A DNA stretch of 64,000 nucleotides from Ottowia sp. SB7-C50 (GTDB lineage Bacteria; Pseudomonadota; Gammaproteobacteria; Burkholderiales; Burkholderiaceae_C), in the NCBI RefSeq assembly GCF_033110285.1, contig NZ_CP136995.1:992001-1056000 (forward strand), in the 5' to 3' direction. Below the pieces are notes generated by a model. That model was not told where the DNA came from and did no database searches. It saw nothing but the letters and a program-made list of their open reading frames with translations. Of the stretch, positions 18,322-26,674 are shown piece by piece (the first letter of the stretch is position 1; every line of letters begins with the position of its first letter). A program made the position numbers and the translations under genes.

Positions 18322-19681
18322 CGCGCAGCAGCAGCCCTACGAACAGCAGCGCCACCACGCCCAGCGCGGCCGCGCTGGCCAGCCAGAAGGCGCCCGGGTC
18401 GTGCCAGGGCGCCAGCGTGCCGAAGCCTTCGAAGGCCCAGCGATAGCCGCCTACCAGCCCCAGGCCCCACAGGATCACGCCGTAGATGAGCAGCGGCACC
18501 AGCGTGACGCGATAGCTGCGCAGTACGAACAGGGTCACCGCCTGGACCGCATCGCCCAGGTGGTACAGCGCCACCCAGCCCAGCAAGCCCGCGGCCAGGG
18601 CGATGACGGGCGGTTGCTCGACGTACAGCGCCGCAATGGGCCGCGCCAGCAGCGCCAGCGCCGCCGCCATCACCACCGCCAGCGCGGCGGCGCAACCCAG
18701 GCCCAGCCAGGTGGCGCGCCGCGCCAGCGCGCGCTGCCCGGCGCCCAGCCAGTAGCTGGTGCGCGCGCTGGTCGCAATGCCCAGCGCCAGCGGCACCATG
18801 TACAGCACCGCGGCCATGTTGGACGCGATCTGGTGCGCCGCCGACGCCGTGGTGCCCATGCGCGAAATGAACAGCGCCATGGCGGTGAAGGACGACACTT
18901 CGACCGCTACCGCCAGTCCTGCCGGCAGGCCCAGGCGCAGAAAGGCGCCGAGCTGCGCGAAGTCCGGGCGCTCCAGCCTTTGCCACAGCGCATAGGGGCG
19001 GTAGAACGACTGCGTGCGCAGCAGCCAGGCCCCACAGGCCATCAGCGCGCCGTTGACGACCAGCGTCGCCCAGGCGCAGCCCGCCGCGCCCTGTGGCGCC
19101 AGGCCGAGCCCGCCGAAGGTGAACCACACCGACAGCGGAATCTTCAGCCCCAGCGCGCCGATCTGCAGTGCCGACACCAGGCGCGGCTTGCCCAGGCTCT
19201 GGTTGAGCGTGCTGTACATGCGAAACAGCAGCGCCGGCGGCAAGGCCCATGCCAGCACCGCCAGATAGCGCCGCACCTCGACCTGCAGCGGCGCGGGCAC
19301 GCCGGCGGCGTCGAGCAAAGGCCCCGGCGACAGCAGCGCCGCCATGCCCACCACGATGGTGGCCGCGCACAGGTACAGCGCCTGTCGCACCGACCGCCCC
19401 AGCTCCGCCGAGCGCTGGCTGCCGTGCAGTTCGGACCAGATGGGCAGCAGCGCCTGCAGAATGCCCATCAGGCCCACATAGATGCTGATGTAGACGGCGG
19501 TACCGACCGACAGCGCGGCCAACGCCACCTCGGCGTATCGGCCGGCAACCACGGTGTCGGTGATGCCGAACGCCATCACCGCCAGCTGGCCGACCAGCAC
19601 CACGCCGGCGTGGGCGCCCAGCGTGCGCAATTCGGCGGCGCGCGTGGGTGGGATGGGGCTCGGGACGCTGGAAGAGGGCAT
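18308..19681 (-). CDS. MATE-family efflux transporter (NorM-like)
   Basis: 457 residues with about twelve membrane segments in two homologous halves. The N-terminal half has GVVLVGQLAVMAFGITDTVV and AGRYAEVALAALSVG; the second half has AAHQIASNMAAVLYMVP, the usual MATE landmarks. MATE pumps exchange Na+ or H+ for cationic drugs or metabolites; the substrate here is unknown. Transcribed convergently with phoR, sharing 14 bases at the 3' ends. The start is the ATG complementary to 19679-19681. Confidence 0.88.
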   Translation of the reverse strand: MPSSSVPSPIPPTRAAELRTLGAHAGVVLVGQLAVMAFGITDTVVAGRYAEVALAALSVGTAVYISIYVGLMGILQALLPIWSELHGSQRSAELGRSVRQALYLCAATIVVGMAALLSPGPLLDAAGVPAPLQVEVRRYLAVLAWALPPALLFRMYSTLNQSLGKPRLVSALQIGALGLKIPLSVWFTFGGLGLAPQGAAGCAWATLVVNGALMACGAWLLRTQSFYRPYALWQRLERPDFAQLGAFLRLGLPAGLAVAVEVSSFTAMALFISRMGTTASAAHQIASNMAAVLYMVPLALGIATSARTSYWLGAGQRALARRATWLGLGCAAALAVVMAAALALLARPIAALYVEQPPVIALAAGLLGWVALYHLGDAVQAVTLFVLRSYRVTLVPLLIYGVILWGLGLVGGYRWAFEGFGTLAPWHDPGAFWLASAAALGVVALLFVGLLLRVTRR

Positions 19682-19683
19682 TG

Positions 19684-19735
19684 AATCAGCCCCCAGCGCT
19701 TGTCAGATCAGCGTGTAAAGCTATCAAATAAGGAG
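19684..19735 (-). repeat. ATAGCT/AGCGCTTG dispersed repeat, copy 4
   Basis: CCCCCAGCGCTTGTCAGATC, then GCGTGTAAAGCTATCAAAT, the element in reverse orientation, between two genes read on the minus strand. Confidence 0.65.
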
Positions 19736-19758
19736 TAATCGACGGGTGCGCCATGGCG

Positions 19759-21468
19759 TCAGCGCGGCGCGATGCGGCGAAACACCATCAGGCTTTCGTT
19801 GTCGTCGGTCGGCCGCCGCACGCGCGCTTCCAGTTGCCAGTCGTTCAGGTTCACCGTGGCGGGCAGGCTGGATTGCGCGTCCACGTCCACCAGCAGCCAC
19901 GGGCACTGGGTAAGCCCACGCGCCGGCGCCGGCTGCCAGCGGCCATGAAAGCGCACGGCCGCCACCTGCGGCGCGCCCAGCCCGTGCACCTGCACGCAGG
20001 GCGCGTCGCCCACCAGCGCGCGGATCTCGCGCATCTGCGGCGCAAAGCTGCGGGCGTAGTCCAGCGCCGGCAGCCACAGCGTCATCAGCAGCAGCCAGCA
20101 CAGCGCGGCGCCCGCGGCGGGCAGCACCATGCTCTTCCACAGCGCGGTGCGATGGCGTCCGGTGCGCCAGCGCGCCAGGGCGATCCACGCCAGCGTGCCG
20201 GCGGCCGCGGCCAGAAAGGCCGGCCACTGGAACACCGGCGCGAAGCCCGGGGCCAGCCGCGCCACGTTGGCCGCCGGCTGGGCGGGCACGCCGGTTTCCA
20301 TGGCCACCCAGACCACCCAGATCACGATGGCCCAGCCGGTGAAGAACAGCACCGTGAACCAGTCGATCAGCGACGACGCACTGCGGCTGAAGGTCGGCAG
20401 CGCCAGCGCCGCCAGCGCGGCCAGTGCGGGAAGCGCCAGCAGCAGCGCGCGGTCGCCGGCCAGCGTGGCCACCGTGTTGATCAGCGGCACGCCCGCAATC
20501 AGCAGCGGCAGGCCCAGATGCCGCTGCTGGCGCACGCCCGGCAGTTGTCTGCGCCAGCGCCACAGCGTCCACAGCGCCAGCGGCCAGGCGGGCCAGGTGA
20601 ACCACAGCGCCAGCTTGACCAGCCCGCGCCAGTCCGTCCAGCTGCTGCGCCACGGCACTATGTCCCACCGGAACAGCGCCAGCGTCAGCGCCAGCAACAC
20701 GCACACCACGACCAGCACCGTCAGCAGCAGCAAGCCGCGCCGCCGCGCAGCCGCGCTCAGGTGCTCGTGCCCGGGCAGTGCCAGCGCCAGCACGCTCAGC
20801 GTGGCATAAATCAGCGCCGTGGCCGGCGCGCCGGACAAAGTCAAGCCCGTCAACCCCGCCAGCAGGGCCAGCGACGACGGCACGGCCCGTGTGGGCAGCG
20901 CCGCCAGCCCGTAGAACACCAGCGTGCCGAAGAACAGCTGCGCCAGCGCCGGCGTGGTCTCGTGCGAAAACTGCGCCAGCCCGAGCGTGGCGATCAGCGC
21001 CAGCAGGCTGCCGTCGGCCAGCGCGCGCGCGTAGTCCAGCGGTTCGGCTTCACCGCCGAAAGCGAAGGCCACCGGCTGCGCGCCCGGATGCCGCGCCAGG
21101 TGATACACCGCATACCAGGTGGCGGCCAGGGTGCCCGCCAGCATCAGCGCAAACGGCAGGCGGGCGGCGAAATCGGGCGCCCAGCCCAGCGGCGTGAGCG
21201 CCTGCATCGCCCAGGCGCCCAGCCAATAGGGCAGCAGGGCGCTGCTTTCGGGCACCATGCCCATCAGGGTCGGGCTGAGCCACTGGCGCCAGTGGGCCGC
21301 GTCCAGCAGCGCCAGCATGTAGCCGAAGCTGGCGATGTCCGCGTTCTTCCACGGCTCGCGCCCCACGTAGCCCGGAATGACATAGGCCGCGCACAGCAGC
21401 AGCAGCGCCCAGCGCGGCAGTCGCCGGACCGCGTCCTGCGTGACGATGGCGGGGCTGGGCTTGCTCAA
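19759..21468 (-). CDS. ArnT/PMT-like membrane glycosyltransferase (family 39-like)
   Basis: 569 residues, about twelve hydrophobic segments. The N-terminal region YVGREPWKNADIASFGYMLA occupies the place of the acidic first periplasmic loop of ArnT-type transferases, which use polyprenyl-phosphate sugars. The C-terminal ~130 residues form a soluble domain ending SLMVFRRIAPR. It is a second, divergent relative of the protein at 7286-8822. The acceptor is unknown; conserved in Comamonadaceae as a hypothetical membrane protein as far as I recall. Read in the same direction as the MATE gene but separated from it by 77 bases with a repeat. Confidence 0.65.
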   Translation of the reverse strand: MSKPSPAIVTQDAVRRLPRWALLLLCAAYVIPGYVGREPWKNADIASFGYMLALLDAAHWRQWLSPTLMGMVPESSALLPYWLGAWAMQALTPLGWAPDFAARLPFALMLAGTLAATWYAVYHLARHPGAQPVAFAFGGEAEPLDYARALADGSLLALIATLGLAQFSHETTPALAQLFFGTLVFYGLAALPTRAVPSSLALLAGLTGLTLSGAPATALIYATLSVLALALPGHEHLSAAARRRGLLLLTVLVVVCVLLALTLALFRWDIVPWRSSWTDWRGLVKLALWFTWPAWPLALWTLWRWRRQLPGVRQQRHLGLPLLIAGVPLINTVATLAGDRALLLALPALAALAALALPTFSRSASSLIDWFTVLFFTGWAIVIWVVWVAMETGVPAQPAANVARLAPGFAPVFQWPAFLAAAAGTLAWIALARWRTGRHRTALWKSMVLPAAGAALCWLLLMTLWLPALDYARSFAPQMREIRALVGDAPCVQVHGLGAPQVAAVRFHGRWQPAPARGLTQCPWLLVDVDAQSSLPATVNLNDWQLEARVRRPTDDNESLMVFRRIAPR

Positions 21469-21533
21469 GGGACTGCTGCAAGAACGGGACGGGGCCTAAA
21501 AGAACGATTCTGCCGGAGCTTATTGGCCGGCAG

Positions 21534-21565
21534 AAAAAAGGCAGCACGCGGGCGTGCTGCCTTTT
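21534..21565 (-). terminator. intrinsic terminator of rpmE2
   Basis: A perfect 14-base stem AAAAGGCAGCACGC / GCGTGCTGCCTTTT (21536-21549 and 21552-21565) with a two-base loop, and U-tracts possible on both strands. It lies 34 bases after the rpmE2 stop, so it should end that transcript. Confidence 0.9.
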
Positions 21566-21598
21566 GGGTGACGACCGGCCTCGTCGGGCCGGGTGCGA

Positions 21599-21850
21599 TC
21601 AGCGTGCGACCTTGCCGTAACGGTTGCGGAACTTCTCGACGCGGCCACCCATGTTGTCGACCGACTTCTGCGTGCCGGTGTAGAAGGGGTGCGATTCGCT
21701 CGAGGTGTCCAACTTGTACAGAGGGTATTCCTTGCCCTCGAACGTCTCGGTTTCGCGCGTGTTGACGCACGAGCGCGTCACGAACTTGAAGCCGTTGGAC
21801 AGGTCCACGAACAGCACTTCGCGGTAGTTGGGGTGAATGCCTTCACGCAT
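21599..21850 (-). CDS. rpmE2: 50S ribosomal protein L31 type B
   Basis: 83 residues beginning [20 protein letters not shown] and containing [16 protein letters not shown] and SHPFYTGTQ, diagnostic for the type B L31. The zinc-binding CxxC pair of type A L31 is absent, as expected for the C-minus form. The upstream in-frame extension to 21898 is rejected because the conserved protein begins at the ATG complementary to 21848-21850, with TCAAGGAAATTC just before it. It is a monocistronic unit with a strong terminator. Confidence 0.97.
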   Translation of the reverse strand: MREGIHPNYREVLFVDLSNGFKFVTRSCVNTRETETFEGKEYPLYKLDTSSESHPFYTGTQKSVDNMGGRVEKFRNRYGKVAR

Positions 21851-21924
21851 GGTGAATTTCCTTGAAGGAGAGTCGCTGCGGCAGCCGCGCCGGCCCATCC
21901 GGCGTACTTTCCACGAAACTGCGC

Positions 21925-21930
21925 ATTATA
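21925..21930 (-). promoter_or_regulatory. candidate -10 element of rpmE2
   Basis: On the minus strand the sequence reads TATAAT, 75 bases before the rpmE2 start. A matching -35 hexamer is not clear (GTTCGA at about the right distance), so only the -10 is annotated. Confidence 0.5.
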
Positions 21931-21987
21931 CCGAAACATCGCACGAATCGAACGGCCGCGGAGCAGGCCACGCCAGCGATCGCCGTG

Positions 21988-22066
21988 GCCGGGCTTGTAC
22001 CGGCCACCAGCGATGTCCCCCTTGCGTAGCAAAAGGGGGGAAGGCGCCGCAGGCGACTCAGGGGGG
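21988..22066. repeat. GTACCGGCC / CCCCCTTG...GGGGGG intergenic repeat
   Basis: Downstream of rho the sequence holds GCCGGGCTTGTACCGGCCAC and then CCCCCTTGCGTAGCAAAAGG followed by AAGGCGCCGCAGGCGACTCA and GGGGGG. The C-rich and G-rich parts can pair to form a strong hairpin. Related copies are at 13528, 32500 and 50770. It may work as the rho 3' end. Confidence 0.6.
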
Positions 22067-23332
22067 TTAGCCGCCGCGCCTCATCATGTCAAAGAACTCG
22101 ACGTTGGTCTTGGTCGCCTTCATGCTCTTGATGACCATTTCCATCGCCTCGATCTCGTCCATGTTGTACATGAACTGGCGCAGGATGCGGGTCTTTTGCA
22201 GCACCTCGGGCGCCAGCAGCAGTTCTTCGCGGCGCGTGCCCGAGCGGTTGAGCTGGATGCTGGGGAACACGCGCTTTTCGTACAGGCGGCGGTCCAGGTG
22301 GATTTCGCTGTTGCCGGTGCCCTTGAATTCTTCAAAGATCACTTCGTCCATGCGGCTGCCGGTGTCGATCAGCGCGGTGGCGATGATGGTCAGGCTGCCG
22401 CCTTCTTCGACATTGCGCGCCGCGCCCAGAAAGCGCTTGGGCCGGTGCAGGGCGTTGGCGTCGACGCCGCCGGTCAGCACCTTGCCCGACGAGGGCACGA
22501 CGTTGTTGTAGGCGCGCGCCAGGCGGGTGATGGAGTCCAGCAGGATCACCACGTCTTTTTTGAGCTCGACCAGGCGCTTGGCGCGCTCGATCACCATCTC
22601 GGCCACGTGCACGTGGCGCGCGGCCGGCTCGTCAAAGGTGGAGGCAATCACCTCGCCCTTGACCGAGCGCTGCATGTCGGTCACTTCCTCAGGCCGTTCG
22701 TCGACCAGCAGCACCATCATGTGCGCCTCGGGGTAGTTGGCGCTGATGGCGTGGGCGATGGTTTGCATCATTACCGTCTTGCCGCTCTTGGGCGGCGCCA
22801 CGATCAGCGCGCGCTGGCCTTTGCCGATGGGCGCGATGACGTCGATGATGCGGCCGGTGATGTTCTCTTCGCCCTTGAAGGCGTCGCGCTCCAGACGCAT
22901 CTGCTCGCGCGGGAACAGCGGGGTGAGGTTCTCGAACATCACCTTGTGCTTGTTCTGCTCGGCCGGGCCGCCGTTGACCATGTCGAGCTTGGTCAGGGCA
23001 AAGTAGCGCTCTCCATCCTTGGGGATGCGCACCTCGCCTTCGATCATGTCGCCGGTGTGCAGGTTGAAGCGGCGCACCTGGCTGGGGCTGATGTAGATGT
23101 CGTCGGTGCTGGCGGTGTAGCTGCTGTCGGGGCTGCGCAGAAAGCCGAAGCCGTCGGGCAGGATTTCCAGCACGCCGTCGGCAAACACCTGCTCGCCGCC
23201 TTTGGCGCGCTTCTTGATGATGGCGAACATCAGCTCCTGCTTGCGCATGCGGCCGGCGTTGTCGATTTCCAGCGTTTCGGCCTGCTTCAGCAGTTCGGAA
23301 ACGTGCAGTGCTTTCAGTTCGTTCAGGTGCAT
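22067..23332 (-). CDS. rho: transcription termination factor Rho
   Basis: 421 residues, the usual length. Begins [19 protein letters not shown], the N-terminal Rho domain; then the RNA-binding cold-shock-like domain ([20 protein letters not shown]), Walker [12 protein letters not shown], Walker [17 protein letters not shown] and the Q-loop/R-loop region ending MRRGG. The hexameric ATPase ends transcription of untranslated RNA. Start chosen at the ATG complementary to 23330-23332. The 230 bases up to trxA hold its leader; a minus-strand CATAAT at 23514-23519 could be a -10. trxA lies upstream in the same direction, so readthrough is possible. Confidence 0.98.
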   Translation of the reverse strand: MHLNELKALHVSELLKQAETLEIDNAGRMRKQELMFAIIKKRAKGGEQVFADGVLEILPDGFGFLRSPDSSYTASTDDIYISPSQVRRFNLHTGDMIEGEVRIPKDGERYFALTKLDMVNGGPAEQNKHKVMFENLTPLFPREQMRLERDAFKGEENITGRIIDVIAPIGKGQRALIVAPPKSGKTVMMQTIAHAISANYPEAHMMVLLVDERPEEVTDMQRSVKGEVIASTFDEPAARHVHVAEMVIERAKRLVELKKDVVILLDSITRLARAYNNVVPSSGKVLTGGVDANALHRPKRFLGAARNVEEGGSLTIIATALIDTGSRMDEVIFEEFKGTGNSEIHLDRRLYEKRVFPSIQLNRSGTRREELLLAPEVLQKTRILRQFMYNMDEIEAMEMVIKSMKATKTNVEFFDMMRRGG

Positions 23333-23562
23333 GGCGTTCGGCGTCTGGCGGTGCACAGCGATCCTGCGGCGGACCCGCCCATCGAAATGGATGAAGAGAG
23401 AAGAGGTCGGGGGATGTGGCCGAGGCACGCGTTCACAGCAGCCTCGAATCTGGCGCGCCGTGAGCCAGCGCACCCGGCTGGCGCTTGTCTCTTTCGCCAG
23501 CCTTCGGAAAAGGATTATGACAGGAAAAACGCGCCCGGCCGCGCTGGCCGGACGAGGGGGAC

Positions 23563-23895
23563 TCAGGCCAGTTGCTGGTCGATGAACTGCGTCAGTTGCG
23601 CCTTGGTCAGCGCGCCGACCTTGGTGGCGGCCAGCTGGCCGTTCTTGAACACCATCAACGTCGGGATGCCGCGAATGCCGAACTTGGCCGGCACCGTGCG
23701 GTTGTCGTCCACGTTCACCTTGGCGATCTGCAGCCGGCCGTCATAGGCGGTCGCCAGTTCGTCCAGCGTCGGTGCGATGGCCTTGCAGGGGCCGCACCAT
23801 TCGGCCCAGAAGTCCACCAGCACGGGCTTGTCGGACTTCAGGACATCGGTTTCAAAGGAGCTGTCGCTCACATGCTTGATCAATTCATTGGCCAT
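23563..23895 (-). CDS. trxA: thioredoxin 1
   Basis: 110 residues with the active site WCGPC (Cys34 and Cys37), the cis-proline region [11 protein letters not shown] and the N-terminal start [19 protein letters not shown]. It reduces protein disulfides in the cytoplasm, recycled by thioredoxin reductase. The start is the ATG at 23893-23895 on the minus strand. The trxA-rho order is conserved in many proteobacteria. Divergent from the AddB-like gene with a 102-base gap. Confidence 0.97.
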   Translation of the reverse strand: MANELIKHVSDSSFETDVLKSDKPVLVDFWAEWCGPCKAIAPTLDELATAYDGRLQIAKVNVDDNRTVPAKFGIRGIPTLMVFKNGQLAATKVGALTKAQLTQFIDQQLA

Positions 23896-23997
23896 GGTCT
23901 GTGGGCCCGGCCAAGCCGGGCGGCAGGAGGATAAAGTGCCGGTCATTGTGACAGAAACGCTTATTCCACGACACGCTGCGGGCGACCCCCGGATGCT

Positions 23998-26526
23998 ATG
24001 GCGCCGATAGCCAAAACCTGGCACGGTGCGGGCGCGGGGGCCGTCGACGACGCCTGGCGCGCGCTGCTGGCGCAGGTCGACGCCGCGTTGCGCGCGCGCG
24101 CGGCGCACCCCGCGCGCAGCGTGGTGCTGCTGCCCTACGCGCAGCTGATGCCCCTGGCCGCGCGCCGGTGGGCGCTGCAGTTTCCCGACGGGTTTGCGCC
24201 GCACTTCGACACCACGCGCAACTGGGCGGCACGCGTCGGCTGGTTCGCGCCCGGCCCGCAAGACCTGGCTTTTGACCGCGGGCGCGACCTGCTCACCGCC
24301 GCCCAGTGGCTCGACGACGCGGGCCTGTCGGCGCAGCGTGCGCTGCTGGTCACGCCGTTGGTCGAGCAGGCCACGCAGCTGGGCACCGTCGCCGCCGGCC
24401 TGGCCCCGTCGGCGCGGCCGGCCTGGGCGGCGCAGGCCCGCGCGGCCGTGGCGGGCGATGGTCCGCTGGCGCTGGAAGCTGCGGTGGCCCGCATCGCCAT
24501 CGCGTGGGCCGCGCATTCCGACTACGCCACCGACGTGCTGTTCGAGCCGCGCGTGGACGCGGCGCTCGACGCCCTGCTGATCGTGCCGGGCCTGTCGGAC
24601 GACCTGCTGACCGACACGCTGGCCGTGCACTTTGCCCACAAGACCGTACGGCTGCCTGCGTCGTGGGACGCGCCCCTGGGCCAGATCGCCACGCACCCCT
24701 GCGCCGATGCCGAAGACGAGGCCGAGCGCGCCGCCGCCTGCGTGCTGCGCCACATCGAAGCCGGCCGCGTGCCGGTGGCGCTGGTCGCCGGCGATCGCGT
24801 GCTGACGCGCCGCGTCAACGCGCTGCTGGCCGAGCGCGGCGTGCGCGCGGGCGAGGCCTTGCGCGACGAGACCGGCTGGAAGCTGTCCACCACCCACGCC
24901 GCCGCGCAGCTGATGGCGGCGTTGCACGCCTGCGCGCCCCGCGCGTCCACCGACGAGGTGCTGGACTGGCTCAAGCTCGCTCCCGCCTTCGATGCGCAGC
25001 CGCAGCGCGGGCTGGAGCGCCACCTGCGCCGCCACGCCGTGCGCGGCTGGCCACAGGCGGCGCTGCTCACGGCCGACCAGGCGCTCACGCAGCAAATCGA
25101 AGCGCTGCGCGCGCCGATGAGCACCGCGCGCCCGCTGGCCGACTGGCTGGCCGCCCTGCGCACGCTGCTGCAAGGCTGCGGCCTGTGGCCGCTGCTGGTG
25201 GCCGACGTCGCCGGCAACGCCGTCATCGACGCCCTGGGGCTGGAGGGCGATGCCCTGGCCGACTGGCGCGACTGGCCCGCCGCGCAGCGCCGCATGGGCC
25301 TGGCCGAATTCACCCGCTGGGTAGCCGAGGCGCTGGAAGCCGCCAGCTTTCGCCCGCCGCACCCGGCCCACGCGCAGGTCGTGGTGCTGCCCATGAGCCA
25401 GCTGCTCGGCCGCCCTTTTGCCGCCGTGGTGCTGCCCGGCGCCGACGAGCAGCGCCTGCCCGCCGCGCCCGAACCGCCCGGCCCGTGGAGCGCCGCGCAG
25501 CGCCAGTCCTTGCGCCTGCCCACGCGCGAGGACTTGCGCGCCGCGCAGGCCGCCGCCTGGGCGCTGGCGCTGCGCGTGCCGCAGGTGGATGTGCTGTGGC
25601 GCCACGCCGACGACAACGGCGAGCCGCTGTTGCCTTCGCCCCTGGTGCAGTCGCTACAACTTCAGGAGCTGGCCGCGCTTGGTACAGAAGCGCGAGCGCC
25701 CCGTTTCATTCAAATTCACCCCACCCAGCGCCCGCAGCCGCGCGGCGACGTGCTGCCCACGCAGCCGTTGTCCGCCAGCGGCTACGAGATGCTGCGCGCC
25801 TGCCCCTACCGCTTCTTCGCGCTGCGCCAACTGGGGCTGGCGGAAGAGGGCGAGCTGGACGTGGACATCGACAAGCGCGACTGGGGCAACTGGCTGCACG
25901 ACACGTTGCGCGGCTTTCACGAAGCGCTGCGCGATGCGCCCGAGGCCGACCGCCTGAGCTTGATCGACGCCGCCGCCGAAGCCGCCACGCAGGCGCTCGG
26001 CCCCAGCCTGGAGCCCGGCGAATTCATGCCCTTTGCCGTTGCCTGGCCCACGCTGCGCGATGCGTATCTGCAATGGCTGGCCGCGCACGAAGCGGGCGGC
26101 GCCCAGTTCAAGTTGGCTGAAGAAAGCATCGACACCCAGCGCGGCCCGCTGCGGCTGAAAGGCCAGATCGACCGCATCGACGACGTGCAAGACGGCGCCG
26201 CCCTGCTGATCGACTACAAGACCGAGCCGCTCACCCGCACGCGCGAGCGCATCAAGGCCGGCAACGAAGACACGCAACTGCCCTTTTACGCCCTGCTGTC
26301 CGGCGCAGACGCCCCGCGCGCGGCGTACCTGAACCTGGCCGAACGCGAAGCGCCCAGCCTGCACGAATTGCCCGAACTGCCGATGCTGGCCGCGCAGTTG
26401 TACGAAGGCATGGCGCACGACCTGGCCCGCATCGCTGCTGGCGAGCCGCTGCCGGCGCTCGGCGAAGGCAGCGTGTGCGACTGGTGCGAGGCGCGGGGCT
26501 TGTGCCGCAAGGATTTCTGGGGCTAA
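23998..26526 (+). CDS. addB: AddB-like PD-(D/E)XK nuclease, 4Fe-4S type
   Basis: 842 residues. The N-terminal two thirds resemble the inactive helicase part of AddB, with [20 protein letters not shown]. The C-terminal part is a RecB-family nuclease: [20 protein letters not shown] supplies the first Cys of an iron-sulfur cluster, IDYKTEP and the following QLPFYALL the metal-binding residues, and [11 protein letters not shown] the last three Cys. With the AddA-like helicase downstream it should process double-strand DNA ends for RecA. The symbol is by analogy with AddAB; bacterial annotation often gives only 'PD-(D/E)XK nuclease family'. A segment at about 25650-25700 resembles the dispersed ATAGCT repeat. 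Start: ATG at 23998. Confidence 0.8.
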   Translation: MAPIAKTWHGAGAGAVDDAWRALLAQVDAALRARAAHPARSVVLLPYAQLMPLAARRWALQFPDGFAPHFDTTRNWAARVGWFAPGPQDLAFDRGRDLLTAAQWLDDAGLSAQRALLVTPLVEQATQLGTVAAGLAPSARPAWAAQARAAVAGDGPLALEAAVARIAIAWAAHSDYATDVLFEPRVDAALDALLIVPGLSDDLLTDTLAVHFAHKTVRLPASWDAPLGQIATHPCADAEDEAERAAACVLRHIEAGRVPVALVAGDRVLTRRVNALLAERGVRAGEALRDETGWKLSTTHAAAQLMAALHACAPRASTDEVLDWLKLAPAFDAQPQRGLERHLRRHAVRGWPQAALLTADQALTQQIEALRAPMSTARPLADWLAALRTLLQGCGLWPLLVADVAGNAVIDALGLEGDALADWRDWPAAQRRMGLAEFTRWVAEALEAASFRPPHPAHAQVVVLPMSQLLGRPFAAVVLPGADEQRLPAAPEPPGPWSAAQRQSLRLPTREDLRAAQAAAWALALRVPQVDVLWRHADDNGEPLLPSPLVQSLQLQELAALGTEARAPRFIQIHPTQRPQPRGDVLPTQPLSASGYEMLRACPYRFFALRQLGLAEEGELDVDIDKRDWGNWLHDTLRGFHEALRDAPEADRLSLIDAAAEAATQALGPSLEPGEFMPFAVAWPTLRDAYLQWLAAHEAGGAQFKLAEESIDTQRGPLRLKGQIDRIDDVQDGAALLIDYKTEPLTRTRERIKAGNEDTQLPFYALLSGADAPRAAYLNLAEREAPSLHELPELPMLAAQLYEGMAHDLARIAAGEPLPALGEGSVCDWCEARGLCRKDFWG

Positions 26527-26549
26527 GGGCGATGCTCAATACAAAACAG

Positions 26550-26650
26550 CCGGACGCGAAGGACGCAAAAGCTCGCGAAGGACGCGAAAAAGACATTTTT
26601 GGTTTTTCTTTCGCGTCCTTCGCGAAACCTTCGCGCCCTTCGCGTCCGGT
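26550..26650. repeat. large imperfect palindrome of GACGCGAAGG type, copy 1
   Basis: Left arm CCGGACGCGAAGGACGCAAA with GCTCGCGAAGGACGCGAAAA; right arm TTTCGCGTCCTTCGCGAAAC with CTTCGCGCCCTTCGCGTCCG. The arms can form a long hairpin. The element fills the gap between the addB-like and addA-like genes. Related palindromes are at 34079-34369, 47890, 49012, 49872 and 63211. Confidence 0.8.
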
Positions 26651-26674
26651 TGTCCCGTTTTCGAGGGCGTCTCA

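Noticed and set aside
26599..26674. ATG at 26599 as the start of the addA-like gene
   Set aside because: It is in frame but lies within the palindromic repeat, and its peptide is repeat-derived; the conserved protein begins near 26675. It is mentioned as a fallback only.
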